Shown here: in pieces, positions 1 through 8,288 of the stretch
How the letters are laid out: each line of letters starts with the position of its first letter
Position numbering within the stretch: position 1 is the first letter of the stretch
Assembly (NCBI RefSeq): GCF_009720825.1
Contig: NZ_WNKY01000001.1
Location: 496,001-560,000, forward strand
Direction: 5' to 3'
Source: Duganella radicis
GTDB lineage: Bacteria; Pseudomonadota; Gammaproteobacteria; Burkholderiales; Burkholderiaceae_D
DNA: 64,000 nucleotides
Program-made: the position numbers and the translations under genes
Notes under the pieces: model-generated
Databases searched by the model: none
Seen by the model: the letters and a program-made list of their open reading frames with translations, nothing else
Told to the model about the DNA's origin: nothing

Positions 1-736
1 CGGCGATCAGATCGATCCCGTCATTGATTTGCTGAAAGGCCGGACTGGTTTTGTCGAGCGCGCCTTTCGAGACGGGAATCATGAAGCTGGTGTTGTTGGC
101 GGGATCGCTATCGTGGGCGTAAAAATTGGCATTGTTGACCTGTGCGGTTTTCAGCAGCGCCGGGTCGCGCCAGTGCCAGCTGAATTCCACCAGGCCGCCC
201 TTGGCCGCGTAGGCGATGGCCTCCTCGGTCTGATGCAGCCCCTCGGCCCAGCTGGCGGTCATGCCGTAGTTCATGAAATCGTAACCCATCAGGGCTGGAT
301 ACTTGCCGGTGTCGGCGTGGACCCGTTCGGCCATATCGACCGAGTCTTTCCAGGTCAGGTCGCTCTGGCCGGCGATGATGCTGTTGCCCCAGATGCTGCG
401 CAGATAGGTGTAGAGCGATCTGGTGCGGGCGCCGGCGTTCGGGTCCACCGGCGCGGCGCGTCCGGCGATGGTTGGCAGGCTGGTGCGGTTGGCCGGACAG
501 AAACTGCGCGCAACACAATAATTGCCGCCCTCGAAGGCCCAGCCACCGCCATCGGTCGCGCACAGCGTCCAGCTTTTGCCGTTGACTTCGCAGGTTTCCG
601 CCGGTGGCGTCGCGGTGGGGATCACGGTGCTGGTGGTGGCCGTGGCCGGTGCAGACGTCGCGGATGCTCCCGAACCACCGCCACAGGCTGCCAGCAGAGT
701 CAGCGCCGGCAACAGCGTCCATGCAAGAACTTTCAT
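1..736 (-). CDS. Glycoside hydrolase family 26 (beta-mannanase-like) lipoprotein, 5' part only
   Basis: The gene starts at 736 and runs off the left edge, giving about 245 N-terminal residues. It opens with a lipoprotein signal (LTLLAAC, Cys at about residue 18) and a Gly/Ser/Ala/Thr-rich linker, so the enzyme is probably anchored in a membrane and faces outward. The body carries GH26-like blocks: WGNSIIAGQ, a GYDFMNYG block, and VEFSWHW followed by a DPA loop, typical of endo-1,4-beta-mannanases that cut mannan or glucomannan. The two catalytic glutamates would lie beyond the window, so activity cannot be judged. A GGAG ribosome-binding site sits just before the ATG. It lies 81 bp downstream of a chemotaxis receptor gene on the same strand. 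The family call is good; the exact substrate is inference. Confidence 0.8.
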   Translation of the reverse strand, partial: MKVLAWTLLPALTLLAACGGGSGASATSAPATATTSTVIPTATPPAETCEVNGKSWTLCATDGGGWAFEGGNYCVARSFCPANRTSLPTIAGRAAPVDPNAGARTRSLYTYLRSIWGNSIIAGQSDLTWKDSVDMAERVHADTGKYPALMGYDFMNYGMTASWAEGLHQTEEAIAYAAKGGLVEFSWHWRDPALLKTAQVNNANFYAHDSDPANNTSFMIPVSKGALDKTSPAFQQINDGIDLIA

Positions 737-769
737 ATCGTCTCCTGTCATTATTTGAGACGAAGTGTA

Positions 770-797
770 GCCGCGCGGACCGCAACGCTCGCGCGGC
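770..797 (-). terminator. GC-rich stem-loop between the chemotaxis receptor and mannanase genes
   Basis: Arms GCCGCGCG and CGCGCGGC form a perfect 8-bp stem around a 12-nt loop, just after the receptor stop codon. There is no T-run after it on the minus strand, so it is at best a weak intrinsic terminator or an RNA-stabilising hairpin. Confidence 0.3.
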
Positions 798-817
798 GTG
801 CTGAAATGCCGCCAAGT

Positions 818-2383
818 TTAGCTGTGTTGCGAGCCTTGTTTAGTCGCGGGATGGATCTTGAACACATTGACCTGCCTGGCCAGCGAGGCCGCTTCCTGTT
901 GCATCGACTGCGCCGCCGCGCCGGCCTGTTCCACCAGGGCGGCGTTCTGCTGGGTCAGCGCGTCGACCTCGCTGATCGCCGTATTCACGAGTGCGATACC
1001 GCCGGCCTGCTCCTGACTGGCCACGCTGATGGTGGTGATGATCTCGCTGACCTGCCGCACCCGCTCGACCAGCTCGCGCATGGTAACGCCGGCCGCGTTG
1101 ACCAGTTGCGAGCCCTGCTGGACTTTGTCGGCCGAGGAGGCGATCAGGGAGGTGATTTCGCGCGCGGCGGTCGCCGAGCGTTGCGCCAGACTGCGCACCT
1201 CCGCGGCGACCACGGCGAAGCCCCGCCCCTGCTCGCCCGCGCGCGCCGCCTCCACCGCCGCGTTGAGCGCCAGGATGTTGGTCTGGAACGCGATCCCGTC
1301 GATCACCGCGATGATCTCGGTGATCTGCCTGGACGCCGCGTCAATTTCCGACATGGTCTCCACCACATTGTTGATGGTCGCGCCGCTGCGCGCGGCCACA
1401 TCGGTGGCGGTGCCGGCCAGCGCCGTGGCGGCACGGGCGTTCTCGGCGTTCTGACGGACGGTGGCGCTCAGCTCATCCATGGAGGTGGCCGTCTCCTGAA
1501 GCGAGCCCGCCGCCTGCTCCGAGCGCACCGATAAATGCCGGTTGCCCGCACTCACCTCGTCGGAAGCCAGGGAGATGGTTTCGGCGCCGGTGCGCACCTG
1601 GCGGACGATGTCGGCGAAGCTGTGCTGCATCTCCTGGAGCGATCTCATCAGGTCCCCTGTTTCGTCCCTGGTGTCAATCGCCACCTCGCGCGTGAGGTCG
1701 CCGGTCGCCACGGCCTGCGCGAAGGCGACCGCCTGGCGCATCGGCCGCACGATGCTTCTGGTCACCAGCACTGCCAGGCCGACGCTCAGCAGCAGAATGC
1801 CCAGCGCGATCGCGGCGATCATCGTGGTCGAACGCGAGACGACGGCCTGCGCCTCGGCCGTGGCCTGGTCCATTTGCGCTTCGATCTTGACCAGCACCTC
1901 GGCGATGTCGGCAACGATGCGGCGCCGCAGCGGGCTGCATTCGTCGACCAGGAATTTGCCATAGCCCTCCATCTGCCGTTGCTGGCGGTACTGGGCGGGA
2001 CGGTCGAGTTCCCGGGCCATCGCCAACAGGCCGTCACTGACCTTGTCGAAGCCGGCCGTGCCTTGCAAGTACGGCTTTCCCTTGGCAAGCGCGTCCAGAT
2101 AAACCTGCTTTTGCTTTTGCAGGATGTCCAGTTCGCGCTGAGCCGCCGCCTCATCCTCATAAATAAATGCGTTGCGGGCCGCGATGCCGGTCTGGTCCAA
2201 CGCCTCGCGCGCGATGTAGAGCGGTTCCAGCATTTGCTTGCGGATCTCGCTTTCACGGACGATGGTCTCCGCGATCGCTCTGGTGCGGCTGATGGTCAGG
2301 GCCGCAAGCAGCAGCATCAGCCCTACCAGCACACCGAAGGCCAACGCCAGCCGAAAGCCAATTTTCACATTCTTGTATGACAT
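818..2383 (-). CDS. Methyl-accepting chemotaxis protein
   Basis: A 521-aa transmembrane chemoreceptor that passes ligand signals to CheA/CheW. A membrane segment at about residues 10-30 is followed by a roughly 160-residue helical periplasmic domain of four-helix-bundle (Tar-like) type, a second membrane segment at about 187-208 ([15 protein letters not shown]), a HAMP linker and a long cytoplasmic signalling domain. The signalling tip is classic: [19 protein letters not shown] followed by [18 protein letters not shown]. The length is normal for the family. The C-terminus ends in a short basic tail without the NWETF-type CheR-binding pentapeptide. The ligand cannot be predicted. It is flanked on the same strand by c-di-GMP genes, and the gene is intact. 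Confidence 0.95.
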   Translation of the reverse strand: MSYKNVKIGFRLALAFGVLVGLMLLLAALTISRTRAIAETIVRESEIRKQMLEPLYIAREALDQTGIAARNAFIYEDEAAAQRELDILQKQKQVYLDALAKGKPYLQGTAGFDKVSDGLLAMARELDRPAQYRQQRQMEGYGKFLVDECSPLRRRIVADIAEVLVKIEAQMDQATAEAQAVVSRSTTMIAAIALGILLLSVGLAVLVTRSIVRPMRQAVAFAQAVATGDLTREVAIDTRDETGDLMRSLQEMQHSFADIVRQVRTGAETISLASDEVSAGNRHLSVRSEQAAGSLQETATSMDELSATVRQNAENARAATALAGTATDVAARSGATINNVVETMSEIDAASRQITEIIAVIDGIAFQTNILALNAAVEAARAGEQGRGFAVVAAEVRSLAQRSATAAREITSLIASSADKVQQGSQLVNAAGVTMRELVERVRQVSEIITTISVASQEQAGGIALVNTAISEVDALTQQNAALVEQAGAAAQSMQQEAASLARQVNVFKIHPATKQGSQHS

Positions 2384-2423
2384 GGGTGCTTTGGTTGATA
2401 GGGGGATAACATTATTTTAATGA

Positions 2424-4553
2424 CTATTGACTACGGGGAATGTCATCCATGGATGATCTTGTTGTAAGGATTTCCTGATCCGACGCTATAGAGCGTGCTT
2501 GCCCCAGCAGGTATCGGGCGCAGCTGTCGGCCGGCAGGGGCTGGCTGTACAGATAGCCCTGGAACACGTCGCAGCCCAGCGCGGCCAGCGCGTCGCGCTG
2601 CTCGGCGCTTTCCACGAACTCGGCCACCACCGCCAGCTGGCGCGAGCCCCCCAGCGCGGCGATGGTGTGGATGATGTCGCGGCTGGTGGGGTTGGACAGC
2701 ACATCGCGCGTGAGCGAGCCGTCGATCTTGATGGCATGCACCGGGAAGCGGCGCATGTGCAGCAACGAGGAATAGCCCATGCCGAAGTCGTCCATCGCCA
2801 GCGTCACCCCCAGGGCGACGATCCGGGTCAGGTTGCGGTCCACCACCGGATGCGCCGCGATCGCCTGGCTTTCGGTGATCTCCAGTTCGATCTCTCCCGG
2901 CGACAGCTTGTACTGCCGCAGGCAGCGCTCCAGCAACGCCGGCAGTTGCGGATCGTCCAGTTGCAGCGGCGAGACGTTGATGGCCATGGTGATGTGCGAC
3001 AGCCCCAGCGTGTTCCAGTGCGCCTTGCGCGCGCAGGCCTGTTCCAGCACCCAGGCGCCCAGGCTGGCGATCAGCGCGCCCTCCTCGGCCAGCGTGACGG
3101 CGACGTCGGCGCGGATCGGCCCGTGACGGCCGTGGCGCCAGCGCAGCAGCGCCTCGACTCCCACCGCGGCGCCGTGGCGGTCATGCTTGGGCTGGAACAC
3201 CAGCGTCATGGCGGCGCTGCCGATATCGCGCTCGAGCGTGGCCAGCAAGCCGCGCACCACCAGCCCCGGCCTGCTGTCGCGTGGCAACGCGCGCAGGTAG
3301 GGCGTTCCCCGCGCCGCGATGGCTTCGATCGCGGCGTCGAACGTCTCGCCCTGCGCGCGCACCCGCCGCGCCTCGGCGCGGCGGACAAACGGCAGATAGA
3401 TCAGCGTGCTGATCACCAGACCCAGCAACTGTAGCGCCACCCCGCGCCAGGAATCGCTGATCAGGTAGCCCGACAGCAGCACCGGCGTGGTCCACGGCAC
3501 GGCGAGGTCGTGCAGCGGCAACCAGCCGGCGTGCAGCGCCGCCAGTGCCAGCAAGGTCAACGCCAGCGGCGCCAGCAGGAACGGCCACACGAAAATCGGG
3601 TTGAGCGCGATCGGCAGGCCGAAGATCAGCAGCTCGTTGATGTTGCACAGGCATGGCAAAGCCGCGACCAGGGCCAGGCGCCGCATCGGCCCCTTGCGCG
3701 CCTCGATCCACAACGCCAGCACCAGCCCCAGCGTGGCGCCCGAGCCGCCCAGCTGGCCAAAGGCATTGATCAGTGGTCGCAACGCCAGCGCCTGCTGATA
3801 GTCGGTGCCGAACAGCGCCTGCGCGTGCAGGTACAGTATCGCGTTGCCATGGATGCCGAGCAGCCACAGCGCGTGGCTGACCAACACCGTGACCGTGCCG
3901 CACAGCCAGTTGGCGCCGAGGCGGTTGGCCAATGTGGCCGGCAGCGCCGTCAGCCAGCGCATGTCCGGCGGCGGGATCGCGCTGATGGCCATGGCCGCCA
4001 GCATGATCGCCATGCCAAGTATCACCAGCGGCGGCGTCATGCGCACGGCGTAGTAGAAAGTGGGTTCGCAGTCGTCATCCGGGACCGCCGGAAGCATCGC
4101 CATCAGCGGCCGCAACAACTCCGGCGTGACGATGCCGATCACGATGCCGAGCAGCATGGAGCCGCGCCCCAGGTCCGCCAGCGCCGGATGGCCGCTCACC
4201 CCCACGCACAACATGAAGTTGACCAGCGCCGCGATGCCGACCCAGGCATGCGGCAACTCGTCGGCCGATTCAGCCCCGGCCAGGCTGCGTCCCAGGCGCA
4301 TGCTGATCACCACCGCCAGCGCCAGGCCAAACACGCCATTGCTGGCGCCGATCAGGTACGGTATTGCCTGCGGCCATCCGCTGCCCAGCACCGCGCCCAG
4401 CAGATCACGCACGGCCGCAAAAGGCAGATTGTTGAGCAGGACTGCGGTCATGCCGAGAAAGGTGATCGGCAGCAGCACGATGAAACTGTCGCGGATGGTG
4501 ACGACCCATAGCGTCAGCCGCGACGCCAGCGGCCTGAGCATTGTTATCTTCAT
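2424..4553 (-). CDS. Membrane EIIC-like/EAL c-di-GMP phosphodiesterase, copy 1
   Basis: A 709-aa protein. Residues ~1-420 form a multi-pass domain resembling the sugar-transport EIIC subunit of phosphotransferase systems (GIHG motif, LGGSGATLGL, INELLIFGLPIALNP). Residues ~440-690 are an EAL domain that should hydrolyse c-di-GMP to pGpG. Catalytic landmarks are present: VEALLRW, INVSP, EITES, MDDFGMGYSS, IKIDG, AEFVES and FQGYLYSQPLP. No EIIA or EIIB partner is visible, so the EIIC part probably works as a sugar or ligand sensor (inference). I chose the start MKITML because its ATG overlaps the stop of the upstream diguanylate cyclase (ATGA), implying translational coupling. A close paralogue is at 8289-10433. 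Confidence 0.9.
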   Translation of the reverse strand: MKITMLRPLASRLTLWVVTIRDSFIVLLPITFLGMTAVLLNNLPFAAVRDLLGAVLGSGWPQAIPYLIGASNGVFGLALAVVISMRLGRSLAGAESADELPHAWVGIAALVNFMLCVGVSGHPALADLGRGSMLLGIVIGIVTPELLRPLMAMLPAVPDDDCEPTFYYAVRMTPPLVILGMAIMLAAMAISAIPPPDMRWLTALPATLANRLGANWLCGTVTVLVSHALWLLGIHGNAILYLHAQALFGTDYQQALALRPLINAFGQLGGSGATLGLVLALWIEARKGPMRRLALVAALPCLCNINELLIFGLPIALNPIFVWPFLLAPLALTLLALAALHAGWLPLHDLAVPWTTPVLLSGYLISDSWRGVALQLLGLVISTLIYLPFVRRAEARRVRAQGETFDAAIEAIAARGTPYLRALPRDSRPGLVVRGLLATLERDIGSAAMTLVFQPKHDRHGAAVGVEALLRWRHGRHGPIRADVAVTLAEEGALIASLGAWVLEQACARKAHWNTLGLSHITMAINVSPLQLDDPQLPALLERCLRQYKLSPGEIELEITESQAIAAHPVVDRNLTRIVALGVTLAMDDFGMGYSSLLHMRRFPVHAIKIDGSLTRDVLSNPTSRDIIHTIAALGGSRQLAVVAEFVESAEQRDALAALGCDVFQGYLYSQPLPADSCARYLLGQARSIASDQEILTTRSSMDDIPRSQ

Positions 4554-7474
4554 GCCGGTTCGCCAGGGCGAAGCGCCCCTGCTCCATGGTCCGGCGCGGC
4601 GTATTCGATGCGGTTGCGGCCACGCTGCTTGGCCCGGTAGAGGGCCACGTCGGCCTGTCGCACCAGTTCCAGTCCCGCCGCCGGGGCCGCCGGGTTGAAT
4701 GCGGCGACGCCAAAACTCGCGGTCACCGCCAGCGTGTGGCCGTCGCCGATACCGAACGGCGCCGCCTCGATGGCGCGGCGCATGGCCTCGAGCCGCGGCG
4801 CGCCATCGCTCTGGTTGAGATCGGCCAGCAGGACCAGAAACTCCTCGCCGCCATAGCGTCCCACCAGGTCGTAAGGCCGCACGCAGGCGTGCAGGCGGCG
4901 CACCAGTTCGCACAGGACGGCATCGCCGGCCAGATGGCCATGGGTATCGTTGATGCGCTTGAAATGGTCAAGGTCCAGCAGGCATAGCAGGAACGTGCCG
5001 CCATCGCGCCGCGACTTCTGCATGCGCTGCTCCATCATCTCCAGCAGCGCGACCCGGTTCCAGGCCTTGGTCAGGCCATCGCGCAGCGCCCGTTCACGCA
5101 AGGCTTCCTGAGACAATTCGAGTTCACGCGTGCGGGCGCGCACCATCTCTTCCATCCGCGCGTTACGCGCGTGCAGGCCGCGCACCCGGTAGCGGTACAA
5201 GCCGCGCAACAGGGCCAGCGCGCCCACGGCGCATACCAGCAGGAACCAGTTGCTGCGCCACCACGGGGGCAAGATGGTGAAACGCCATTCGCGCGCCGGC
5301 GACGCGCTCTCTGTCGCCAGATTGACCACCGCATATTGCAGGCGATACTCTCCGGGCGGCAGCGCCGCATAGCGCAGCCGCGGCACGCTGGTGCTTGACC
5401 AGTCCCGCTCCAGGCCGAGCAGCCGGTAGCGAAAACGCAGGGCGGCCCGGTGCTCATAATGGAGACTGGCGATGGTGACGAGCAAGGCGTCGGCCGACCA
5501 CGGCAATGCCTCGCCGTCGCGCACGCCGAGCGCAACGCCGGCGCGCTCCACCGCCTCCACGCTGGCGGACAGGCGGTGCGGCGCGAACAGGCGCTCGGGC
5601 CGGGTCACGTGCGATGCGCCGTTGGAGGTGGGCAGCCACAGCGAGCCGTCAGCCTCCTCGTAAAGGGGCCTGGCGTTGAGGTCATTCCACACCAGGCCGT
5701 CGCCGCTGCCAAACAGGCGCCACTGAGCGCGGTTCCAGACCAGCAGCCCGGCATCGGTGCCCAGCCACAGCCAGCCGCGGCGATCTTCGTGGATGGTGAA
5801 CACGGCCTTGTCGCGCAGCAGCGGAATCTGCTGGGCCTGCTTGACCAGCCCGGACCCGGCCACATGCGCGCGCCATAGCCCGCCAGCGCCCTGCCCCAGC
5901 CACAGCGAACCGTCGGCCGCGCAAGCCATCATGTCAAACGCGGGATCGCGTGGCGCCCGCAGGCCATAGCTGTCCCAACGGTCGCCGCGCAGGCGCCATA
6001 GCGTGTCATCGGTGAGAAACCATAGGATGCCGTCGGCGCTCTGACAGCTGCGCCGTGTCGTCGCCGACAGCAAATCGGCTTCTGCCGGCAAGCCGCCGGG
6101 ACGCTGGGGCGCCGCGCCGGATTCGGGATGTTCGATGACAAACAGGCCATCCCAGGTGCTGATCCACATCCGGCCCTGGCGGTCCGCCAGCAGCTTGAAG
6201 ATCATCGGCAACTTGGCGACCTGGGTCACGCCGCCGCCGCGGCGCTCTTCCCGCATTAGCGAGCCGACGTAGCTGGCGTTCCACAAATGCCCCCGAAGGT
6301 CGACCGCCATCGTGCCCCACTGCTCGGGCCGGTAGCCCGGAACCGGCATCGCCCGGCGCGGGGCGCCCGCCCCCAGCATGGCCAGCCCGGAACGCGTGCC
6401 GATCCGCAAGTTGCCGGCGCCATCGCGCAGGAAAGCAAATACCTGATCGTCCGGCAGGCCTTGCGCCGTCGTCCAGTTTTCCCAGTGGTCGTAGCCGATC
6501 CAGTGCATCAGGCCCCGTCCGGCGCTGCCCAGCCAGACGCCATGGTCACGGTCGACCAGAATCGCCAACACCCCCGGCTTCAGTCCATTGGCGCCGTCGA
6601 AGAAATGCCAGCGGCCGGCGTCCCAGCGCGCCACGCCGGTGTCGGTCGTGATCAGCATGCGGTGATCGGCGTCCTCCGCCATGGCCGTGGCCGGGTTGGC
6701 CTTGCGCATCAGCCCACCGGGCGGCGTGCGGTCGATGAAGCGTTTGCCGCCGGGTTCAAGCACGATCACATGGTGCTTGCCGCGCGCCCACAAGCTACCG
6801 TCGGCGGCGCGCGTCAAATTGCGCCACTGATCGGCCGGAACCCCGGCGCCGGCATCCCACACTTGCAGGCCGTGCGGGGCGCTGCTGCAAAGCGACGCGC
6901 CGCAGCCCAGCCACAGTTGCCCGTCGGGTTGCGCCATGACGGCGCCGAGTTCTTTCAGCAACGGCTGACGCTGGACCAGATCAGCGGGGAAATAGGGGCG
7001 GACCACCAGTTGGCCCTCGACCACAAGCGCGTGAAACAGTTGCCGGTGACTGATCAACGCGACGCCGCCTTCCGGCATGGCCGCCAGCGGCGAGTCAACC
7101 GGAATCGGCAAGGTCTGGCCCTGGTACAGCAGTTCCACCAGCCGGTGGCCGTCGTGGAAATAAAAACCATCTTCGGTGCCCACCCACAAGCGCCGCCGAC
7201 GGTCTGGCAACACGGCGGTGACGGTCGTCGTCGTCATGCCCTCGTCCTTGCCAAAGCGCTGAAATTCGGCGCCGTTGTAGCGAAACAGGCCATTGTCCGT
7301 TCCCACCCAGAGGTAACCCTCCTGGTCCTGGGCCAGCACGCCGACCGACAGATTGGCCAGTCCGTCCTGCTGGCCCAGGTAGCGTAGCGGCAGCTGTTGC
7401 GCCAGCGCGTGTTCTGGCCGGATGATGGTCGGCAGCACGACGAGCAGCACCAGCACGGGACGAGGGATTTTCAT
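4550..7474 (-). CDS. Beta-propeller sensor diguanylate cyclase (Reg_prop, Y_Y_Y, GGDEF)
   Basis: A 974-aa protein. After an N-terminal signal peptide (MKIPRPVLVLLVVLP to about residue 25) come many short propeller repeats of the type WVGTDNGLFRY / LWVGTEDGFYF, about 600 residues in all, forming a predicted periplasmic sensor. A Y_Y_Y-type beta domain (LHYEHRAALRFRYRLLGLE... YAALPPGEYRLQYA) follows, then a membrane segment near 765-782, a short coiled coil and a GGDEF domain. The active site GGEEF is intact (about 874-878), and RPYD sits five residues before it, matching the RxxD product-inhibition site. It should make c-di-GMP in response to a periplasmic cue. No HisKA domain is present. The start chosen gives a proper signal peptide; an upstream in-frame extension of 42 residues looks non-coding. 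Confidence 0.92.
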   Translation of the reverse strand: MKIPRPVLVLLVVLPTIIRPEHALAQQLPLRYLGQQDGLANLSVGVLAQDQEGYLWVGTDNGLFRYNGAEFQRFGKDEGMTTTTVTAVLPDRRRRLWVGTEDGFYFHDGHRLVELLYQGQTLPIPVDSPLAAMPEGGVALISHRQLFHALVVEGQLVVRPYFPADLVQRQPLLKELGAVMAQPDGQLWLGCGASLCSSAPHGLQVWDAGAGVPADQWRNLTRAADGSLWARGKHHVIVLEPGGKRFIDRTPPGGLMRKANPATAMAEDADHRMLITTDTGVARWDAGRWHFFDGANGLKPGVLAILVDRDHGVWLGSAGRGLMHWIGYDHWENWTTAQGLPDDQVFAFLRDGAGNLRIGTRSGLAMLGAGAPRRAMPVPGYRPEQWGTMAVDLRGHLWNASYVGSLMREERRGGGVTQVAKLPMIFKLLADRQGRMWISTWDGLFVIEHPESGAAPQRPGGLPAEADLLSATTRRSCQSADGILWFLTDDTLWRLRGDRWDSYGLRAPRDPAFDMMACAADGSLWLGQGAGGLWRAHVAGSGLVKQAQQIPLLRDKAVFTIHEDRRGWLWLGTDAGLLVWNRAQWRLFGSGDGLVWNDLNARPLYEEADGSLWLPTSNGASHVTRPERLFAPHRLSASVEAVERAGVALGVRDGEALPWSADALLVTIASLHYEHRAALRFRYRLLGLERDWSSTSVPRLRYAALPPGEYRLQYAVVNLATESASPAREWRFTILPPWWRSNWFLLVCAVGALALLRGLYRYRVRGLHARNARMEEMVRARTRELELSQEALRERALRDGLTKAWNRVALLEMMEQRMQKSRRDGGTFLLCLLDLDHFKRINDTHGHLAGDAVLCELVRRLHACVRPYDLVGRYGGEEFLVLLADLNQSDGAPRLEAMRRAIEAAPFGIGDGHTLAVTASFGVAAFNPAAPAAGLELVRQADVALYRAKQRGRNRIEYAAPDHGAGALRPGEPA

Positions 7475-7541
7475 CGGAGACGGAAAGGGCTGAGGTGCGG
7501 CCACGGGCGGCCGGCACTTGGACGATCGGTGCGATCTTGCG

Positions 7542-7568
7542 AAAAAAAGGGCGGCCGGAGCCGCCCTT
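7542..7568 (-). terminator. Rho-independent terminator after the PEP-CTERM gene
   Basis: On the minus strand a 9-bp stem (AAGGGCGGC/GCCGCCCTT) with a 4-nt loop is followed by a run of seven Ts. It lies 40 bp past the stop of the PEP-CTERM gene and before the diguanylate cyclase gene, which therefore probably has its own promoter. Confidence 0.8.
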
Positions 7569-7607
7569 GCCTGCCCGGGAAAGGCAGGAGGCAAAGGCAC
7601 TACAACA

Positions 7608-8255
7608 TCAGGCCTTGCGGCGTTTCGCCGCGAACGCCAGCAAACCCAGTCCGGCCAGCAGCATGGCGTAGGTGGTCGGTTCCGGCACCGCCGCCACGGT
7701 CGAGCTCAGGAATTCAGCGCGCAGGCCGGTTGGGTTGTTGTCCGTCTGATGGCCGTTGGTGACCACGAAATCGAGGGTGTTGACGCCGCTGACAAAGCCG
7801 CTGCTGGCGCCAAAGCTCAGCCAGGTGTCGAACTTGTGGCCGCTGGCGATTTGCTGGCCATTGAGCAGCACGACCACCGAATTGTCCGCCGCGTAGCGGC
7901 CGGTGAAGGCGGCGGTCGAGGCATCGTAGCCGCTCAGGTCAAAACTCAGGCGGTAGTCGTAGACGCCGTCGACCACCGGGTCGAGCCAGGCGCCGACATT
8001 GCTGGTCGGCGTGATCCATTTGGAGCTGTCGGTGTTGGCGGTCCATGCCTTGGCGACCGGCCACACGTTGTCCGCGCTGATATAGGCGTGATCGTTCGGC
8101 AATACCGTGTTGCCCGAAACGACGCTCAGGGCGTAGTGCGTGTCCTGCGTGCCGGCCGCGCCGATACCGGTGTTGACCAGGCCGTCAATCGATGCGGCGT
8201 GGGCGCAGGTGAACGTGGCGGCTGCCAGCGCGATGGCGGAAATTGCTTGTTTCAT
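7608..8255 (-). CDS. PEP-CTERM sorting-signal protein
   Basis: A 215-aa exported protein. An N-terminal signal peptide (cleavage after about TCAHA, residue 20) leads into a beta-rich domain. The C-terminal 26 residues are a textbook PEP-CTERM tag: VPEPTTYAMLLAGLGLLAFAAKRRKA, i.e. a PEP motif, a hydrophobic segment and a basic tail. Such proteins are cut by an exosortase and displayed or released with exopolysaccharide. The central domain has no family I can name. The exosortase-type polysaccharide locus at the right end of this window is a plausible partner. It has its own terminator downstream and sits between two c-di-GMP phosphodiesterase paralogues, so it may be controlled together with the matrix state (inference). 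Confidence 0.9.
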   Translation of the reverse strand: MKQAISAIALAAATFTCAHAASIDGLVNTGIGAAGTQDTHYALSVVSGNTVLPNDHAYISADNVWPVAKAWTANTDSSKWITPTSNVGAWLDPVVDGVYDYRLSFDLSGYDASTAAFTGRYAADNSVVVLLNGQQIASGHKFDTWLSFGASSGFVSGVNTLDFVVTNGHQTDNNPTGLRAEFLSSTVAAVPEPTTYAMLLAGLGLLAFAAKRRKA

Positions 8256-8288
8256 GCTTTTCTCCCTGTTATGTGGTTACTAATGTCA

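Noticed and set aside
29..1534. Plus-strand open frame of 501 codons
   Set aside because: Antisense to the GH26 and chemotaxis genes; Arg/Gly-rich with no domain.
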